DNA of 64,000 bases from Desulfobacterales bacterium (GCA_022361395.1 JAKSAX010000076.1:1-64000); one strand, 5' to 3'. Counted from the first letter of the stretch, positions 48,841 to 58,850 are shown. The notes: generated by a model not told the origin, from the sequence alone. A program made the numbers and translations.

Positions 48841-49818
48841 TTAATCAAAAAGGGCATCAATAAATCTTTTGGCATTAAAATCCTGAAGGTCTTCTATGCC
48901 TTCACCAACCCCGATGTGAGAGATCGGAACATTCATGATGGAGGAGACTGCCGCAACGATACCGCCTTTGGCAGTGCCGTCCAGTTTGGTAACAGCTATC
49001 CGGGTAAGCCCCACGGCATCGTTAAAGATCTTTGCCTGGGAAATGGCATTCTGACCGGTGGTGGCGTCAATGACCAGCATAACTTCATGGGGGGCGCCCT
49101 TAAGTTTTTTATCGACAGAGCGTTTTATTTTTTTCAACTCCTCCATGAGGTTTTTCTGGGTGTGAAGCCGTCCTGCAGTGTCGATCAACACCACATCTAC
49201 ATCACGGGCAATGGAGGCTTCCACGGCATCATAGGCTACTGCTGCAGGATCTGCCCCTTCTTTGTGCTTGACAATACCGGCATTGGCGCGGTCCGCCCAG
49301 ATTTCCACCTGTTCAATTGCCGCAGCCCGGAAGGTGTCGGCAGCGGCAATCAATACTTTTTTACCCTCTTTTACATACCGTGTGGCAAGTTTTCCAAGGG
49401 TGGTGGTTTTGCCTGTCCCGTTTACGCCCACCATCATGATAATGTGCGGTTTTGTCTGTTTTACAGGTTCCGGGTCTGCAGGGAACAATCCGAGAAGCTC
49501 TTCTTTAAGTACTGCCTTAAGCTGTTCTCCGGTTTCAAGTTTCTTCGCTTTTTTCCGGATGCGCTCCATCATGTCCATGGTGATATCGACACCGAGATCT
49601 GAAGTCACCAGCAATTCCTCAAGCTCATCAAACAATTCGTCGTTGATAGCGGTTGCACCGGCAAATAGTTCAGTAACATCCGTGTTCAGGACTTTCCTGG
49701 TTTTGGAAAGTCCTGATTTCAGTTTTGAAAACAGGCCGTTATCGTTTGGTACTTCAGGTTTGGCAGCTTCGGTGGGTTCCGGTTTGGTTTCTTTTTTCTT
49801 GAAAAAATTAAAGGCCAC
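48841..49818 (-). CDS. ftsY: signal recognition particle receptor FtsY
   Basis: 325 residues. A short charged N-terminus (about 1-40) precedes the NG domain. Its P-loop is GVNGTGKTTTLGKLA, with DTAGR and TKLDGTAKGG as guanine-nucleotide motifs. It docks SRP-ribosome complexes at the membrane. It is an isolated unit on the minus strand; the region upstream holds the 150-bp repeat copy B. Confidence 0.95.
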   Translation of the reverse strand: MAFNFFKKKETKPEPTEAAKPEVPNDNGLFSKLKSGLSKTRKVLNTDVTELFAGATAINDELFDELEELLVTSDLGVDITMDMMERIRKKAKKLETGEQLKAVLKEELLGLFPADPEPVKQTKPHIIMMVGVNGTGKTTTLGKLATRYVKEGKKVLIAAADTFRAAAIEQVEIWADRANAGIVKHKEGADPAAVAYDAVEASIARDVDVVLIDTAGRLHTQKNLMEELKKIKRSVDKKLKGAPHEVMLVIDATTGQNAISQAKIFNDAVGLTRIAVTKLDGTAKGGIVAAVSSIMNVPISHIGVGEGIEDLQDFNAKRFIDALFD

Positions 49819-50136
49819 GCCTTATATCTCCTTAAACGTCATTTTATATATCAAGTGTATGGTCTTTTACATTTTTATTGGCCATGAATCAAGGAAAGAC
49901 CCAAGGCAATCGTGTATAAACTTGGCACTGTTTTTAATTTATTAAAGGTTTTGGGTACTTATGCCTGATCCGGATTTTGCCTGCGATTGCCTGTACACAA
50001 GTAAGTTACTGGAATCATTGGATCTGGGAAGCTATATCCGCTGACCCTGTGGAAAGACCGTTAAATTGACTTTACTTTCTCACTGCCAACCGATAAAAAT
50101 AGGACAGTCAATGATCCACATCACGGGGACGAGATT
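49819..50136. other. intergenic region holding 150-bp repeat copy B
   Basis: Divergent between ftsY and the coiled-coil GGDEF gene. About half is the dispersed repeat (49904-50053). The rest is AT-rich and contains no clear reading frame. Confidence 0.5.
49904..50053. repeat. dispersed 150-bp intergenic repeat, copy B
   Basis: Colinear with 30102-30250: GGCAATCG..TATAAA at the left, TCCGGATTTTGCCTGCGATT in the middle, and TGACCCTG at the right. In both places it precedes a rightward gene. Confidence 0.7.
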
Positions 50137-51549
50137 ATGTCAGGACAATTAGAAGAGAAAATCGTTGTACTGCAGGACCAGGTCAAGAAGCTTCAATCCC
50201 AGAAGGACAGCTTGCTGAAGGAACTGGATGCGGTTGAAGAAAAATACGAAAATCAGGACAGGCTCTACAGAAAATATTTTCCCATTATCATCGATATGGT
50301 GGCAAAGGGAGAGACCCCATTTGCCAAAGCCTGTAAGGAGTTGAGCAATGCCTTGAAGAAAAAGGCGACTTCAACCAAAATCGCCTATATTTTCGAGCAG
50401 CTGAAGACGGCCATGATAAAAGAGGACATCGGTCCGGTAAGCCTTAAAAAGAAAAAGGGGATGTTTTCCTCGTTTTTAAAAACCTCCGCAGATACATTTC
50501 TTGAGGATTTCAAGCAGAGCTATCATGAGGTTGTCAACTCCCTGAAATCCACCCTGGATAAAAAATATGCCCCCAAACTGGACAGTATGACCGCAAGGAT
50601 ACTCAAGGTCCAGGACACGGCAGATATCAACGATATAAGGGAGACGGTGTTTTCCCTTATTTTCCTTTACATCTCCGAGACGAGCCAGGACAGGGAAAAG
50701 GTAAATGCCTTTATCCAGGAAATCGTAGCCAAGATTCTTGATATCGAGACCAAGCTGGCCACCTCATATGAGCAGACCCGTTCCATGTTTACCTCCAACC
50801 AGGGGTTTGAAAAGGTGTTAAGCTCTGAAATGGGGGGACTGAAAGAATCATCTGACGTTGCAGCAAGCCTTGATGACCTGAAAGTCCAGATTACCCAGCG
50901 CCTGACCTCCATTGAAAAGGCCCTCCATAAGAAGAAAACCGTTGATCAGGCCATCAACAAGCTTGCCGAAAAAAACAGGACCTCCTTTAAATCAGGATTT
51001 GCAAAACTGAAACAGGAGCTTCAGGAAGCCACGAAATACTCTGAGCAACTGGAGAAAAAACTGAACCAGGACCAGCTGACAGGCGCTTTTAACAGGCGGG
51101 CCTATGATAAGAAGATGGTCGATGAAATGGACCGGTTTCTCAGGTATGGAACCATATTTTCGCTGCTGCTGATTGACGCTGACAAGTTTAAACGGATCAA
51201 TGACCGGTATGGTCATGCCATAGGTGACCGCTGCCTTCAGGAAATCATAAAAAGAACGCAGCCTTTATTGAGGAAAAATGATATGCTGGCCCGTTACGGC
51301 GGTGAGGAATTTGTTGTCATCATGCCGGAGACAGACGCTCCCGGCGGGGAGCAGGCTGCTGAAAAGATAAGGAAGACCATCGAAAAAATAGAGTTTTTAT
51401 ACAAAAATGAAAAAGTTAGAGTAACCGTTAGCATAGGGGTTTCCTGCGTACAGGAGGGAGACCAGAACAGTGAACAGGTTTTTGAACGGGCGGATATGGC
51501 CGTTTACAAAGCCAAGGAAAACGGACGGAACCAGGTAATGGTTCAGTAG
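50137..51549 (+). CDS. cytoplasmic coiled-coil diguanylate cyclase
   Basis: 470 residues. Long charged helices (about 1-300) lead to a GGDEF domain with RYGGEEF and DADKFKRINDRYGH. No membrane segment. GGEEF is an active variant, so c-di-GMP synthesis is likely. The coiled coil probably controls dimerisation. It is followed 24 bases later by the PPi-PFK gene. Confidence 0.92.
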   Translation: MSGQLEEKIVVLQDQVKKLQSQKDSLLKELDAVEEKYENQDRLYRKYFPIIIDMVAKGETPFAKACKELSNALKKKATSTKIAYIFEQLKTAMIKEDIGPVSLKKKKGMFSSFLKTSADTFLEDFKQSYHEVVNSLKSTLDKKYAPKLDSMTARILKVQDTADINDIRETVFSLIFLYISETSQDREKVNAFIQEIVAKILDIETKLATSYEQTRSMFTSNQGFEKVLSSEMGGLKESSDVAASLDDLKVQITQRLTSIEKALHKKKTVDQAINKLAEKNRTSFKSGFAKLKQELQEATKYSEQLEKKLNQDQLTGAFNRRAYDKKMVDEMDRFLRYGTIFSLLLIDADKFKRINDRYGHAIGDRCLQEIIKRTQPLLRKNDMLARYGGEEFVVIMPETDAPGGEQAAEKIRKTIEKIEFLYKNEKVRVTVSIGVSCVQEGDQNSEQVFERADMAVYKAKENGRNQVMVQ

Positions 51550-51573
51550 AATCAGCCACGAACAGGAGTTTTA

Positions 51574-53652
51574 ATGGGATCTCACACAGAGATGGAATCA
51601 CAGGCGCTGTTAAAGGCAGCCTGCCATGCCATGTCGGACGACAGCATGGAAACATTGGCCAGAAGATCATTTTCCCCTAAAAAGATAGAGATTTATAACG
51701 ATAGATACTCATCACTGGAATCCAGGGATCAGTATCATTTTATCAAAGATACCGAAGCCGAGCGCATGCTCCCCGGCATAATCAACAATCCGGTCCAGCA
51801 GATTGTGGCGGCTTCCGGCCTCTCCGATGATGAAAAGGCGGAATTTTCAAAAAAGCGGAATGTCGGTGTGGTATTTTCCGGCGGACCTGCCCCGGGCGGT
51901 CACAACGTAATTGCCGGGCTTTTTGATGAAATTAAGAAATACAACCCGGAATCCAGGATCTTCGGATTTCTCCAGGGACCGGACGGTTTACTGGAAGCCC
52001 GGTACATTGAAATCACCCTGGAACTGGTGGACAGGTACCGGAACATGGGCGGGTTTACCATGATTAAGACCGGACGGACAAAAATTGACTCCGGGGAAAA
52101 GATGGAAAAAGCCCTGACCACCTGCAAAGGGCTTGATCTTGATGCCCTGGTCATCATCGGCGGTGATGATTCAAACACAAATGCCGCTTTCCTGGCCCAG
52201 CATTTCAAATCTTCGGGAATCAAGGTTATCGGCATTCCCAAGACCATTGACGGGGATATTCAGGTTAAAACCGATGACGGCCAGACCCTGTGCGCGATTT
52301 CATTCGGCTTTCACTCTGCGGCCAGGTCATTTGCCAGAAATATATCAAACCTGTCAAATGACGGAAGTTCGGATATAAAATACTGGCACGTATGCAAGGT
52401 CATGGGCAGGGTGGCAAGCCATCTCACCCTTGAAAGCGCCCTGCAGACCCACGTCAACCTCTCTTTGATCGGTGAGGAACTGGCAGATTATATTGATAAA
52501 GAACGGCTGGAAAAGGCCAAGGGGGAGGGAGGGACCGATTATAATGCCTATGGAATTACCTTGAGGCACCTGTCCAGGGTGATCTGTGATATCATAGTAA
52601 GACGTGCCTCATTTGGAAAAAATTACGGCGTTATGATCATTCCTGAAGGTATCCTTGAATTTATCAATGAGATCCAGGTCTTTATCATCAAGCTTAACAA
52701 GATAATCGCAGATTACAACAATATCCATGACCTGGATTTTCACAGGGCCTTTCCCGGATTGAACGAAAAACTGGACTACCTGCGGCGGATCAGCCAGGGT
52801 ATGATCGACAAGGGGGAGTTTCCGATCTGGAATATGCGGGATGACGAACTCTTTACCCAGCTGCCTGCTTTTTTTAAAGAGGGGTTGCTGGTGGAGCGGG
52901 ACTTTCACGGCAACTTTCAGTTTTCCCAGGTTAAGACGGAAAAAATCGTCATGGATATGGTTAAAGAGTATCTGGATGTCTTAAAAGAGCAGGGCGTTTA
53001 TAAAGTCGGCATCAACCGGGAGGATTACGCTACCTTCATGGAGGCAGCCAGAATGGATCCCGAGCTTTATGCCCCGGCCCTGTTTAAAAATCCCCACGAT
53101 AAATATGTTCTGGTGAAACCTGAAATCATCTCTTTAAAAACACTTAAGCAGGCCCTTGTCAATGACGGCATGCTTGATGCGGAAGATGAGCTCCCGGAGG
53201 CGCTTGTGGGTATATTTAAGAAGTCCGAACCCGACTTTAAAACCCAGACCCACTTTTACGGGTATGACGGCAGGGGATCGGATCCGACCAATTTTGACTG
53301 CAACTATACCTACAATCTCGGGTTAACCGCATTTCATTTAATTGCGGGTAATGCAACAGGCCAGATGGCTGCCATACTCAACGTGGAAAAAGATTTTGAC
53401 CAATGGGAGCCCATAGGCATTCCCATTGCCAAACTCATGCATCTTGAAGAGAGAAAAGGGCGGCTCGAACTTGTGATTGAAAAGAGCATCGTGGATCTTC
53501 AGTCCAATGCGTTTAAGGTATTCAAGGCGTTGCGGGAAAACTGGGTGGCTGCGGGTCCGGGACCCGACAGGTTCAGAAACCCGGGGCCGGTGACCTTTGA
53601 CGGCTGCACAGAAGAGGACAGGCCCCTGATGCTGAAGCTGAACTCGTTATAG
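51574..53652 (+). CDS. pfp: pyrophosphate-dependent 6-phosphofructokinase
   Basis: 692 residues. FSGGPAPGGHNVIAG binds the phosphoryl donor, and GGDDSNTNAA (GGDD rather than the ATP-type GGDG) marks PPi use. GIPKTIDGDIQ carries the catalytic Asp. The length fits the long PPi-PFK group. The enzyme works in both directions between fructose-6-phosphate and the bisphosphate, useful for an organism growing mostly by gluconeogenesis. Confidence 0.9.
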   Translation: MGSHTEMESQALLKAACHAMSDDSMETLARRSFSPKKIEIYNDRYSSLESRDQYHFIKDTEAERMLPGIINNPVQQIVAASGLSDDEKAEFSKKRNVGVVFSGGPAPGGHNVIAGLFDEIKKYNPESRIFGFLQGPDGLLEARYIEITLELVDRYRNMGGFTMIKTGRTKIDSGEKMEKALTTCKGLDLDALVIIGGDDSNTNAAFLAQHFKSSGIKVIGIPKTIDGDIQVKTDDGQTLCAISFGFHSAARSFARNISNLSNDGSSDIKYWHVCKVMGRVASHLTLESALQTHVNLSLIGEELADYIDKERLEKAKGEGGTDYNAYGITLRHLSRVICDIIVRRASFGKNYGVMIIPEGILEFINEIQVFIIKLNKIIADYNNIHDLDFHRAFPGLNEKLDYLRRISQGMIDKGEFPIWNMRDDELFTQLPAFFKEGLLVERDFHGNFQFSQVKTEKIVMDMVKEYLDVLKEQGVYKVGINREDYATFMEAARMDPELYAPALFKNPHDKYVLVKPEIISLKTLKQALVNDGMLDAEDELPEALVGIFKKSEPDFKTQTHFYGYDGRGSDPTNFDCNYTYNLGLTAFHLIAGNATGQMAAILNVEKDFDQWEPIGIPIAKLMHLEERKGRLELVIEKSIVDLQSNAFKVFKALRENWVAAGPGPDRFRNPGPVTFDGCTEEDRPLMLKLNSL

Positions 53653-53671
53653 ATTTCAGGCAAGAGCACTA

Positions 53672-53770
53672 GGGGTCGCGTAAGAATTAGTTCACATTCT
53701 GTTTGCAAAATACCCAATGTTTTGAGGGTTTTTATAAACAGACTAGGTGAAGTTATTTTTGCGCGATCCC
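53672..53770. repeat. palindromic intergenic repeat, copy 2 (about 99 bp)
   Basis: Starts GGGGTCGCG and ends GCGCGATCCC; internal TTCACATTCTG pairs with CAGACTAGGTGAA-like sequence. Colinear with copy 1 at 9574-9669 and better conserved in its arms. Confidence 0.75.
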
Positions 53771-53777
53771 TGAATGC

Positions 53778-53816
53778 AAAAAGCCCGTTTGAGCGATATG
53801 CTCAAACGGGCTTTTT
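53778..53816. terminator. bidirectional rho-independent terminator
   Basis: AAAAAGCCCGTTTGAGC pairs perfectly with GCTCAAACGGGCTTTTT around a 5-base loop. T-runs exist on both strands, serving the PPi-PFK gene and the convergent ahbD operon. Confidence 0.92.
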
Positions 53817-53828
53817 CATTAATAAACC

Positions 53829-54950
53829 TTATTTTTTTCGTTTAGGCTGGTAAGAGCAAAGGGGTTCTTCTTCTAGATAGGATCCGGTGGCCTCATACGC
53901 CCGTGCCCTGCATCCCCCGCACACCCGCTTGAACTCGCAGATACCGCATTTGTTTTCCAGGTTATTCATATCCCGGAGTTCATTGAAAACCGGGGAATTT
54001 TCCCATACTTCCTTAAAGCTCTGTTTTGTGATGTCCCCGCAGGTCACATCAAGGAAACCGCAGGTCTGAACCCTGCCCACATGCGAAATGAAGCAAAACC
54101 CGGTGCCTGCAAGACATCCGCGGGTAACGGCGTCCAGTCCGTGGGTTTCAAAGGTCACCTTCTTTCCCTCTGCTTTGGCCCGCTGTCTCAGTATTCTATA
54201 ATAATGCGGGGCGCAGGTGGCTTTGAGCTGGAGACTGGTTTTGGACTGCTGGTCATAAAACCAGTTAAGGGTTTCCTCGTATTCCCGGGCATCAATGGCT
54301 GAATCCAGGATATACTTGCCGCGACCGGTGGGCACCAGAAGGAAAATATGAAGGGCCACAGCGCCGAGTTTCTCGGCAAGGGCAAGAATTTTCGGGATCT
54401 CATCAAGATTTGCCTTGGTGATGGTGGTGTTTATCTGGAAGTCAAGGCCTGCTGCCTTGACAATTTCAATGCCCCTGAGTGCATCATCAAAGGCGTTGGG
54501 AAGTCCCCTGAAGTCATCATGGGTTTCAGGACTCGCTCCGTCCAGGCTGACTGAAACCCGTTTGATACCGGCTGCTTTGATGCGTGCGGCATTTTCCTCG
54601 GTGACCAGGGTGCCGTTGAAAGCCATGACCATCCGGAGCCCGATCTTGTCACCATAGGCGGCAATATCGTAAATATCATCCCTTACCAGGGGTTCTCCGC
54701 CGGTAAGAATAATAATCGGCCGGCCCACTTCCCGGATCTGGTCAAGAAGCCTGTATGAAGCTTCGGTATCCAGTTCATTATCATAGGGGTGGTCTTCTGC
54801 AAATGCCCTGCAGTGTTTGCAGGCCAGGTTGCACCTCCGGGTAGTCTCCCAGGCAACCAGCCTCAGCGCATTAGGATCGGTTGATCCGGGGTGTCCTGCG
54901 GGATGCCCGCCGGGATGGCCGCCGCCTGTTTTTCCGTGTGGGTGATTCAT
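53829..54950 (-). CDS. ahbD: radical SAM heme synthase AhbD
   Basis: 373 residues. A Gly/His-rich N-terminus precedes the radical SAM motif CNLACKHC; a C-terminal cluster domain has CGICEFKRVCGGCRARAYE. These features and the hemB/ahbC neighbours identify AhbD, which decarboxylates iron-coproporphyrin III to heme in the siroheme-dependent pathway. The His-rich start (GGHPGGHPAGHPG) may bind metal. It is last in the operon, its start touching the hemB stop. Confidence 0.9.
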   Translation of the reverse strand: MNHPHGKTGGGHPGGHPAGHPGSTDPNALRLVAWETTRRCNLACKHCRAFAEDHPYDNELDTEASYRLLDQIREVGRPIIILTGGEPLVRDDIYDIAAYGDKIGLRMVMAFNGTLVTEENAARIKAAGIKRVSVSLDGASPETHDDFRGLPNAFDDALRGIEIVKAAGLDFQINTTITKANLDEIPKILALAEKLGAVALHIFLLVPTGRGKYILDSAIDAREYEETLNWFYDQQSKTSLQLKATCAPHYYRILRQRAKAEGKKVTFETHGLDAVTRGCLAGTGFCFISHVGRVQTCGFLDVTCGDITKQSFKEVWENSPVFNELRDMNNLENKCGICEFKRVCGGCRARAYEATGSYLEEEPLCSYQPKRKK

Positions 54951-55924
54951 CAGGCGTTCAACTCCTTTGCCACGTCAATGGCGGAATAGGTCAAAATCAG
55001 ATCTGCACCGGCCCGTTTGATGGAGAGCAGTGTTTCCATAACAAGGGCTTTGGCGTCAACCCAGCCCATCATTTCACCGGCCTTCATGATGGAGTACTCT
55101 CCGGACACATTATATGCGGCAAGGGGAAGGTCGATTTCATCCCTGAGGCGGCAGATAATGTCCAGATAGGGGAGGGCGGGCTTAACCATGATAATGTCTG
55201 CACCCTCTTCAATATCCATGGTGGCCTCCCTGATTGCCTCCAGGGCGTTTGCAGGGTCCATCTGGTAGGTTCTCCTGTCTCCGAACTGGGGGGCGGACTC
55301 CGCTGCCTCACGGAAAGGGCCGTAAAAGGCTGAGGCATATTTAACTGCATAAGACATCACCGGGATGTGGGTAAACCCTTCGTCGTCAAGCAGTCCCCGG
55401 ATTTCACCGACACGGCCGTCCATCATATCGGAAGGCGCTACCATATCTGCGCCGGCCTCGGCGTGGGACAGGGCGGTTCTTGCAAGAAGGTCCAAAGAGG
55501 CGTCATTGTCGATAATCCCCTTGTCAATCACCCCGCAATGACCGTGATCGGTATACCCGCACAAGCAGACATCCGTGATCACGGAGATTTCCGGTACACG
55601 ACTTTTTACTTCGGCAATTGCCTTTTGAACGATCCCGTCAGCAGCATAGGCCCGGGTCCCCAGTTCATCCTTAGTGTCGGGAACGCCGAAAAGAATGATT
55701 GCGGGAATTCCGGCTTCCTTTGCCTCTTCGGCTTTGGTAACAATATGGTCACAGGAAAGCTGAAAATGGCCCGGCATGGAGTCAATGGGCTTTTTAACGG
55801 ATTTACCTTCAACGGCAAACAGCGGTAGAATGAGGTCGTCTCTGGACAGTTTGGTTTCCCTTATCATCCGCCTGAAATTGCCGGATGCCCTGAGCCGTCT
55901 GCCTCTGAAATCAGGAAACAGCAT
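54950..55924 (-). CDS. hemB: porphobilinogen synthase (HemB)
   Basis: 324 residues. The zinc-binding Cys cluster DVCLCGYTDHGHCG and the Schiff-base Lys in MVKPALPYLD are present, with KYASAFYGPFREAA supplying the other Lys. It condenses two 5-aminolevulinate molecules. It is placed between ahbC and ahbD, each junction overlapping by one base. Confidence 0.95.
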   Translation of the reverse strand: MLFPDFRGRRLRASGNFRRMIRETKLSRDDLILPLFAVEGKSVKKPIDSMPGHFQLSCDHIVTKAEEAKEAGIPAIILFGVPDTKDELGTRAYAADGIVQKAIAEVKSRVPEISVITDVCLCGYTDHGHCGVIDKGIIDNDASLDLLARTALSHAEAGADMVAPSDMMDGRVGEIRGLLDDEGFTHIPVMSYAVKYASAFYGPFREAAESAPQFGDRRTYQMDPANALEAIREATMDIEEGADIIMVKPALPYLDIICRLRDEIDLPLAAYNVSGEYSIMKAGEMMGWVDAKALVMETLLSIKRAGADLILTYSAIDVAKELNA

Positions 55925-57114
55925 TAGCTTTCCTCCTTTTTGATCTCTTCGTCTGTAAGATAGCAGGCAGGATCGGAATCCCAGGGATCATTGTCCACGG
56001 ATTCCGCCCTGGCGCGGAAATTCCCTGCGCAGATGTCCAGCCAGCGGCATTCTGCGCACCGGCCTTTTACATGTTTTTTCTTTTCCTTCATCTTCATCAG
56101 AAATTCATTTTCAGGATCTGTCCAGATTTTGGAAAAGGGTTTGTCTTTTACGTTGCCGAAACTGATCTCTCGCCAGAACTGATCCGGATGCACCTCTCCG
56201 TCCCAGGAAACGCAGCCGATTCCTCTTCCGGAGTTGTTGCCCTCATTCATCTCAAGAAGTTCAAGTACCTCGGCAGCCCGTTCCGGATCTTCATCCAGAA
56301 GCCGCTGGTAGAGATAAGGGCCGTCAGCGTGGTTATCTACTGTAAGAATCTCTTTGGCCTTATTTCTGTTATGGAGATCCTTGGTCCGGTCCATGATCAG
56401 GTCAAGTACCTGCCGGGTCTCTTCATGGGTTAGATCTTCCTTGGCAATTTCCGACCCCCTGCCGGAATAGACCAGGTGATAAAAACAGGCCCTGGGGATG
56501 TTCTTTGCTTCAAGCAGGTCAAAGATACCGGGAATATCTTCAACATTGCGTTTATTGATGGTGAATCTCACCCCGACTTTTATACCGGCTTCCTGGCAGT
56601 TATCCACTGCCTGCATGGCCCGTTTAAACGATCCTGGAACCCCCCTGAACATGTCATGGGTCTCTTCGAGCCCGTCAAGGCTGATACCGACATAGGAAAG
56701 ACCGATCTCCTTGAGCTGTTTTGCCTTTTCCTTTGTAATCAGGGTGCCGTTTGTGGAGATAACCGCCCGCATGCCCTTGGATACCGCATATTGCGCATAT
56801 TCAACCAGGCGGGGATGAATCAGGGGTTCTCCGCCGGAAAAAAGCAGAACAGGCACGCCGAATTCGGCAAGATCATCTATCATGGCAATGCTCTGTTCAT
56901 GGGTAAGCTCATTGTCATATGAGATATCTTCCGATTTTGCATAGCAGTGAACACATTTGAGGTTGCACCTGCGGGTCATGTTCCAGACCACTACCGGTTT
57001 TTTGTCCTTTGAAAACTGTAACAGGTGGGAGGGCAGTTTCCCGGACTCCCGTGAGTACCTCAGGGTATCGGATGGTTCGACAGTGGCACAATAAAGTTTT
57101 GAAATTCCAATCAT
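55924..57114 (-). CDS. ahbC: radical SAM 12,18-didecarboxysiroheme deacetylase AhbC
   Basis: 396 residues. MTRRCNLKCVHCYAKSED is the radical SAM motif; a C-terminal cluster region has CAECRWLDICAGNFRARAE. The N-terminus MIGISKLYC and the operon with hemB and ahbD support AhbC. It removes acetate side chains from didecarboxysiroheme to give iron-coproporphyrin III. Its start overlaps the ClpX-like gene stop by four bases. Confidence 0.9.
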   Translation of the reverse strand: MIGISKLYCATVEPSDTLRYSRESGKLPSHLLQFSKDKKPVVVWNMTRRCNLKCVHCYAKSEDISYDNELTHEQSIAMIDDLAEFGVPVLLFSGGEPLIHPRLVEYAQYAVSKGMRAVISTNGTLITKEKAKQLKEIGLSYVGISLDGLEETHDMFRGVPGSFKRAMQAVDNCQEAGIKVGVRFTINKRNVEDIPGIFDLLEAKNIPRACFYHLVYSGRGSEIAKEDLTHEETRQVLDLIMDRTKDLHNRNKAKEILTVDNHADGPYLYQRLLDEDPERAAEVLELLEMNEGNNSGRGIGCVSWDGEVHPDQFWREISFGNVKDKPFSKIWTDPENEFLMKMKEKKKHVKGRCAECRWLDICAGNFRARAESVDNDPWDSDPACYLTDEEIKKEES

Positions 57115-58850
57115 CTTAGTTCTTTCCTGATAAGATCGTTAAGGTAACTTTCATGGTCGATCAGAGCGTTTTTGGAAAGAAAGAATCGTGACTTTCCAGT
57201 CTTCTCGCGGACCAGATTGAAACCGTCATAAAAATCGGTGTATATCTTAGATAAAATCTCTTCGGTGGTGGCACTATGGTCAATAAACTGCTGAATCAGA
57301 AAATCGGTTGCATCTTCTTCAAACACAATATTGAGATCATAGCTTTTGGAAACTTCCACTTCAATTTCCTTAATGGCGTCATGGAACCTTTTAATCTGCT
57401 GAACCGAATCCTCTATTTCCATAACGTGGGTTGCGTAGTACTGGGCAACCATCCGGCTGCGTATTTCGGTGAGGGTCAGTCCGTGGCGGATAGAAAATAC
57501 TTTCCAGTTCTCTTTAACATAGTCTGTAATATAATTCATATGATCGGCAAGGGCTAGATTATATTCCTGTTCAAACCGGTTTTTCTCTTCACCGCCAAGC
57601 AGCCTGTCAAGAACATAGTCCGGCCTGTTTAGGAGGTCCGGGGTAACGGTGAACGCCTTTATCCGGGTTGAGGGCAGCTTTTCTTCAAAATTGAGCAACC
57701 CGTCTTCCACCACACTGACGAGTCCCCTGGCCCCTGTATTTTCCTGAAATGCCCTTTTTGCAAGAATTTTTAAGGCATCATCGGAAAAAACAATACTGAT
57801 ACCGTAGGAAAGGAAATCAAGGCGCTTGCTCAGTATTACCGGATTGTTCGGCATCTTGAGAATCGCGTAAAGGTCGTCTTCACTCAGTTCGTCCAGAATA
57901 CAGCGGACCGGAACCCTGCCGATGAATTCAGATTCAAACCCGTAGGATACCAGGTCTTCGGAACGGGTCTCTTTCAGCAGCTCAATCTCCTTCTGCTTTT
58001 GATTGAGTGAGGCACCGAACCCGATGGACTGTTTGGTCAGGCGTTTTTTTACAACCTCGGTGAGACCTGAAAATGCACCGGAGAGAATAAAGAGGATGTT
58101 GGCTGTATTTACCCGCTTCCGGCTCCGTTTCCCCGTCCGTTGAAAAGATTCAAGTTCCTGCATCATGGAAACGGGATCATGGGGAACCTTGAGATCAACT
58201 TCAGTCTCTTCCATGGGTTTTAAAAGCGCCCGTTGAACACCTGTTCGTGATACCTGGGCACCGATCACATTGGGGCTTGCGGCAATTTTGTCGATTTCGT
58301 CAATGTAGACAATACCGCACTCCGCAAGCTCGATATCCTCATTGGCCTCTTTCACAAGATCACGGATAAGATCTTCAACATCACCGCCTACATACCCGGT
58401 CTCGGAAAATTTCGTGGCATCGGCCTTAACAAAGGGGACCCCTATTTTTTTTGCTATAAGTTTAATCAGATAGGTTTTCCCGATACCGGTGGGACCGAGC
58501 ATGAGAATGTTGGACTTAATGTTGCCGGTGATTTTTGAAATACCGTCCTCAGTGGACTCCTGGTGACGAATCCGGTTAAAGTGGGTGCAGATCTTTGTGG
58601 ACAGGACGGATTTGGCCCTGTCCTGCTTAACCACGTACTGGTCCAGATAGGAGATAAGCTCAGCCGGCTTGATGGTAAAGTCTATCAGCTCTTTCTTGCC
58701 CTTTGAGGGCGGCGCGCCTGTTACGGCATCTTGCTGGGGCTGGACGGAAGGGGAGAGAATTTTCACGTTACCGCCGAATTTTTTGTTTAAAAATTCTCCC
58801 AACTCTTTTTCTATTTTGCGGGGATCCTGCCCCGTGATGTCAAAAGTCAT
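57111..58850 (-). CDS. ClpX-like AAA+ unfoldase without a zinc domain
   Basis: About 579 residues. Walker A GPTGIGKT, Walker B IVYIDEIDKIA, pore loop GYVGGDVED, the ClpP-docking loop IGFGA and sensor-2 GARGL match ClpX closely. The N-terminal Cys4 zinc domain of ClpX is absent, replaced by MTFDITGQDPRKIEKELGE. About 160 extra residues follow the usual ClpX end. An earlier TTG at 58886 overlaps the upstream stop and may be the true start; neither site has a clear Shine-Dalgarno. It is encoded just before ahbC with a 4-base overlap, so it may control a heme enzyme. Confidence 0.85.
   Translation of the reverse strand: MTFDITGQDPRKIEKELGEFLNKKFGGNVKILSPSVQPQQDAVTGAPPSKGKKELIDFTIKPAELISYLDQYVVKQDRAKSVLSTKICTHFNRIRHQESTEDGISKITGNIKSNILMLGPTGIGKTYLIKLIAKKIGVPFVKADATKFSETGYVGGDVEDLIRDLVKEANEDIELAECGIVYIDEIDKIAASPNVIGAQVSRTGVQRALLKPMEETEVDLKVPHDPVSMMQELESFQRTGKRSRKRVNTANILFILSGAFSGLTEVVKKRLTKQSIGFGASLNQKQKEIELLKETRSEDLVSYGFESEFIGRVPVRCILDELSEDDLYAILKMPNNPVILSKRLDFLSYGISIVFSDDALKILAKRAFQENTGARGLVSVVEDGLLNFEEKLPSTRIKAFTVTPDLLNRPDYVLDRLLGGEEKNRFEQEYNLALADHMNYITDYVKENWKVFSIRHGLTLTEIRSRMVAQYYATHVMEIEDSVQQIKRFHDAIKEIEVEVSKSYDLNIVFEEDATDFLIQQFIDHSATTEEILSKIYTDFYDGFNLVREKTGKSRFFLSKNALIDHESYLNDLIRKELR

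Noticed and set aside
57865-57880. ATCGCGTAA-like string as a third palindromic repeat
   Set aside because: It lies in the ClpX-like coding sequence and lacks the rest of the element.
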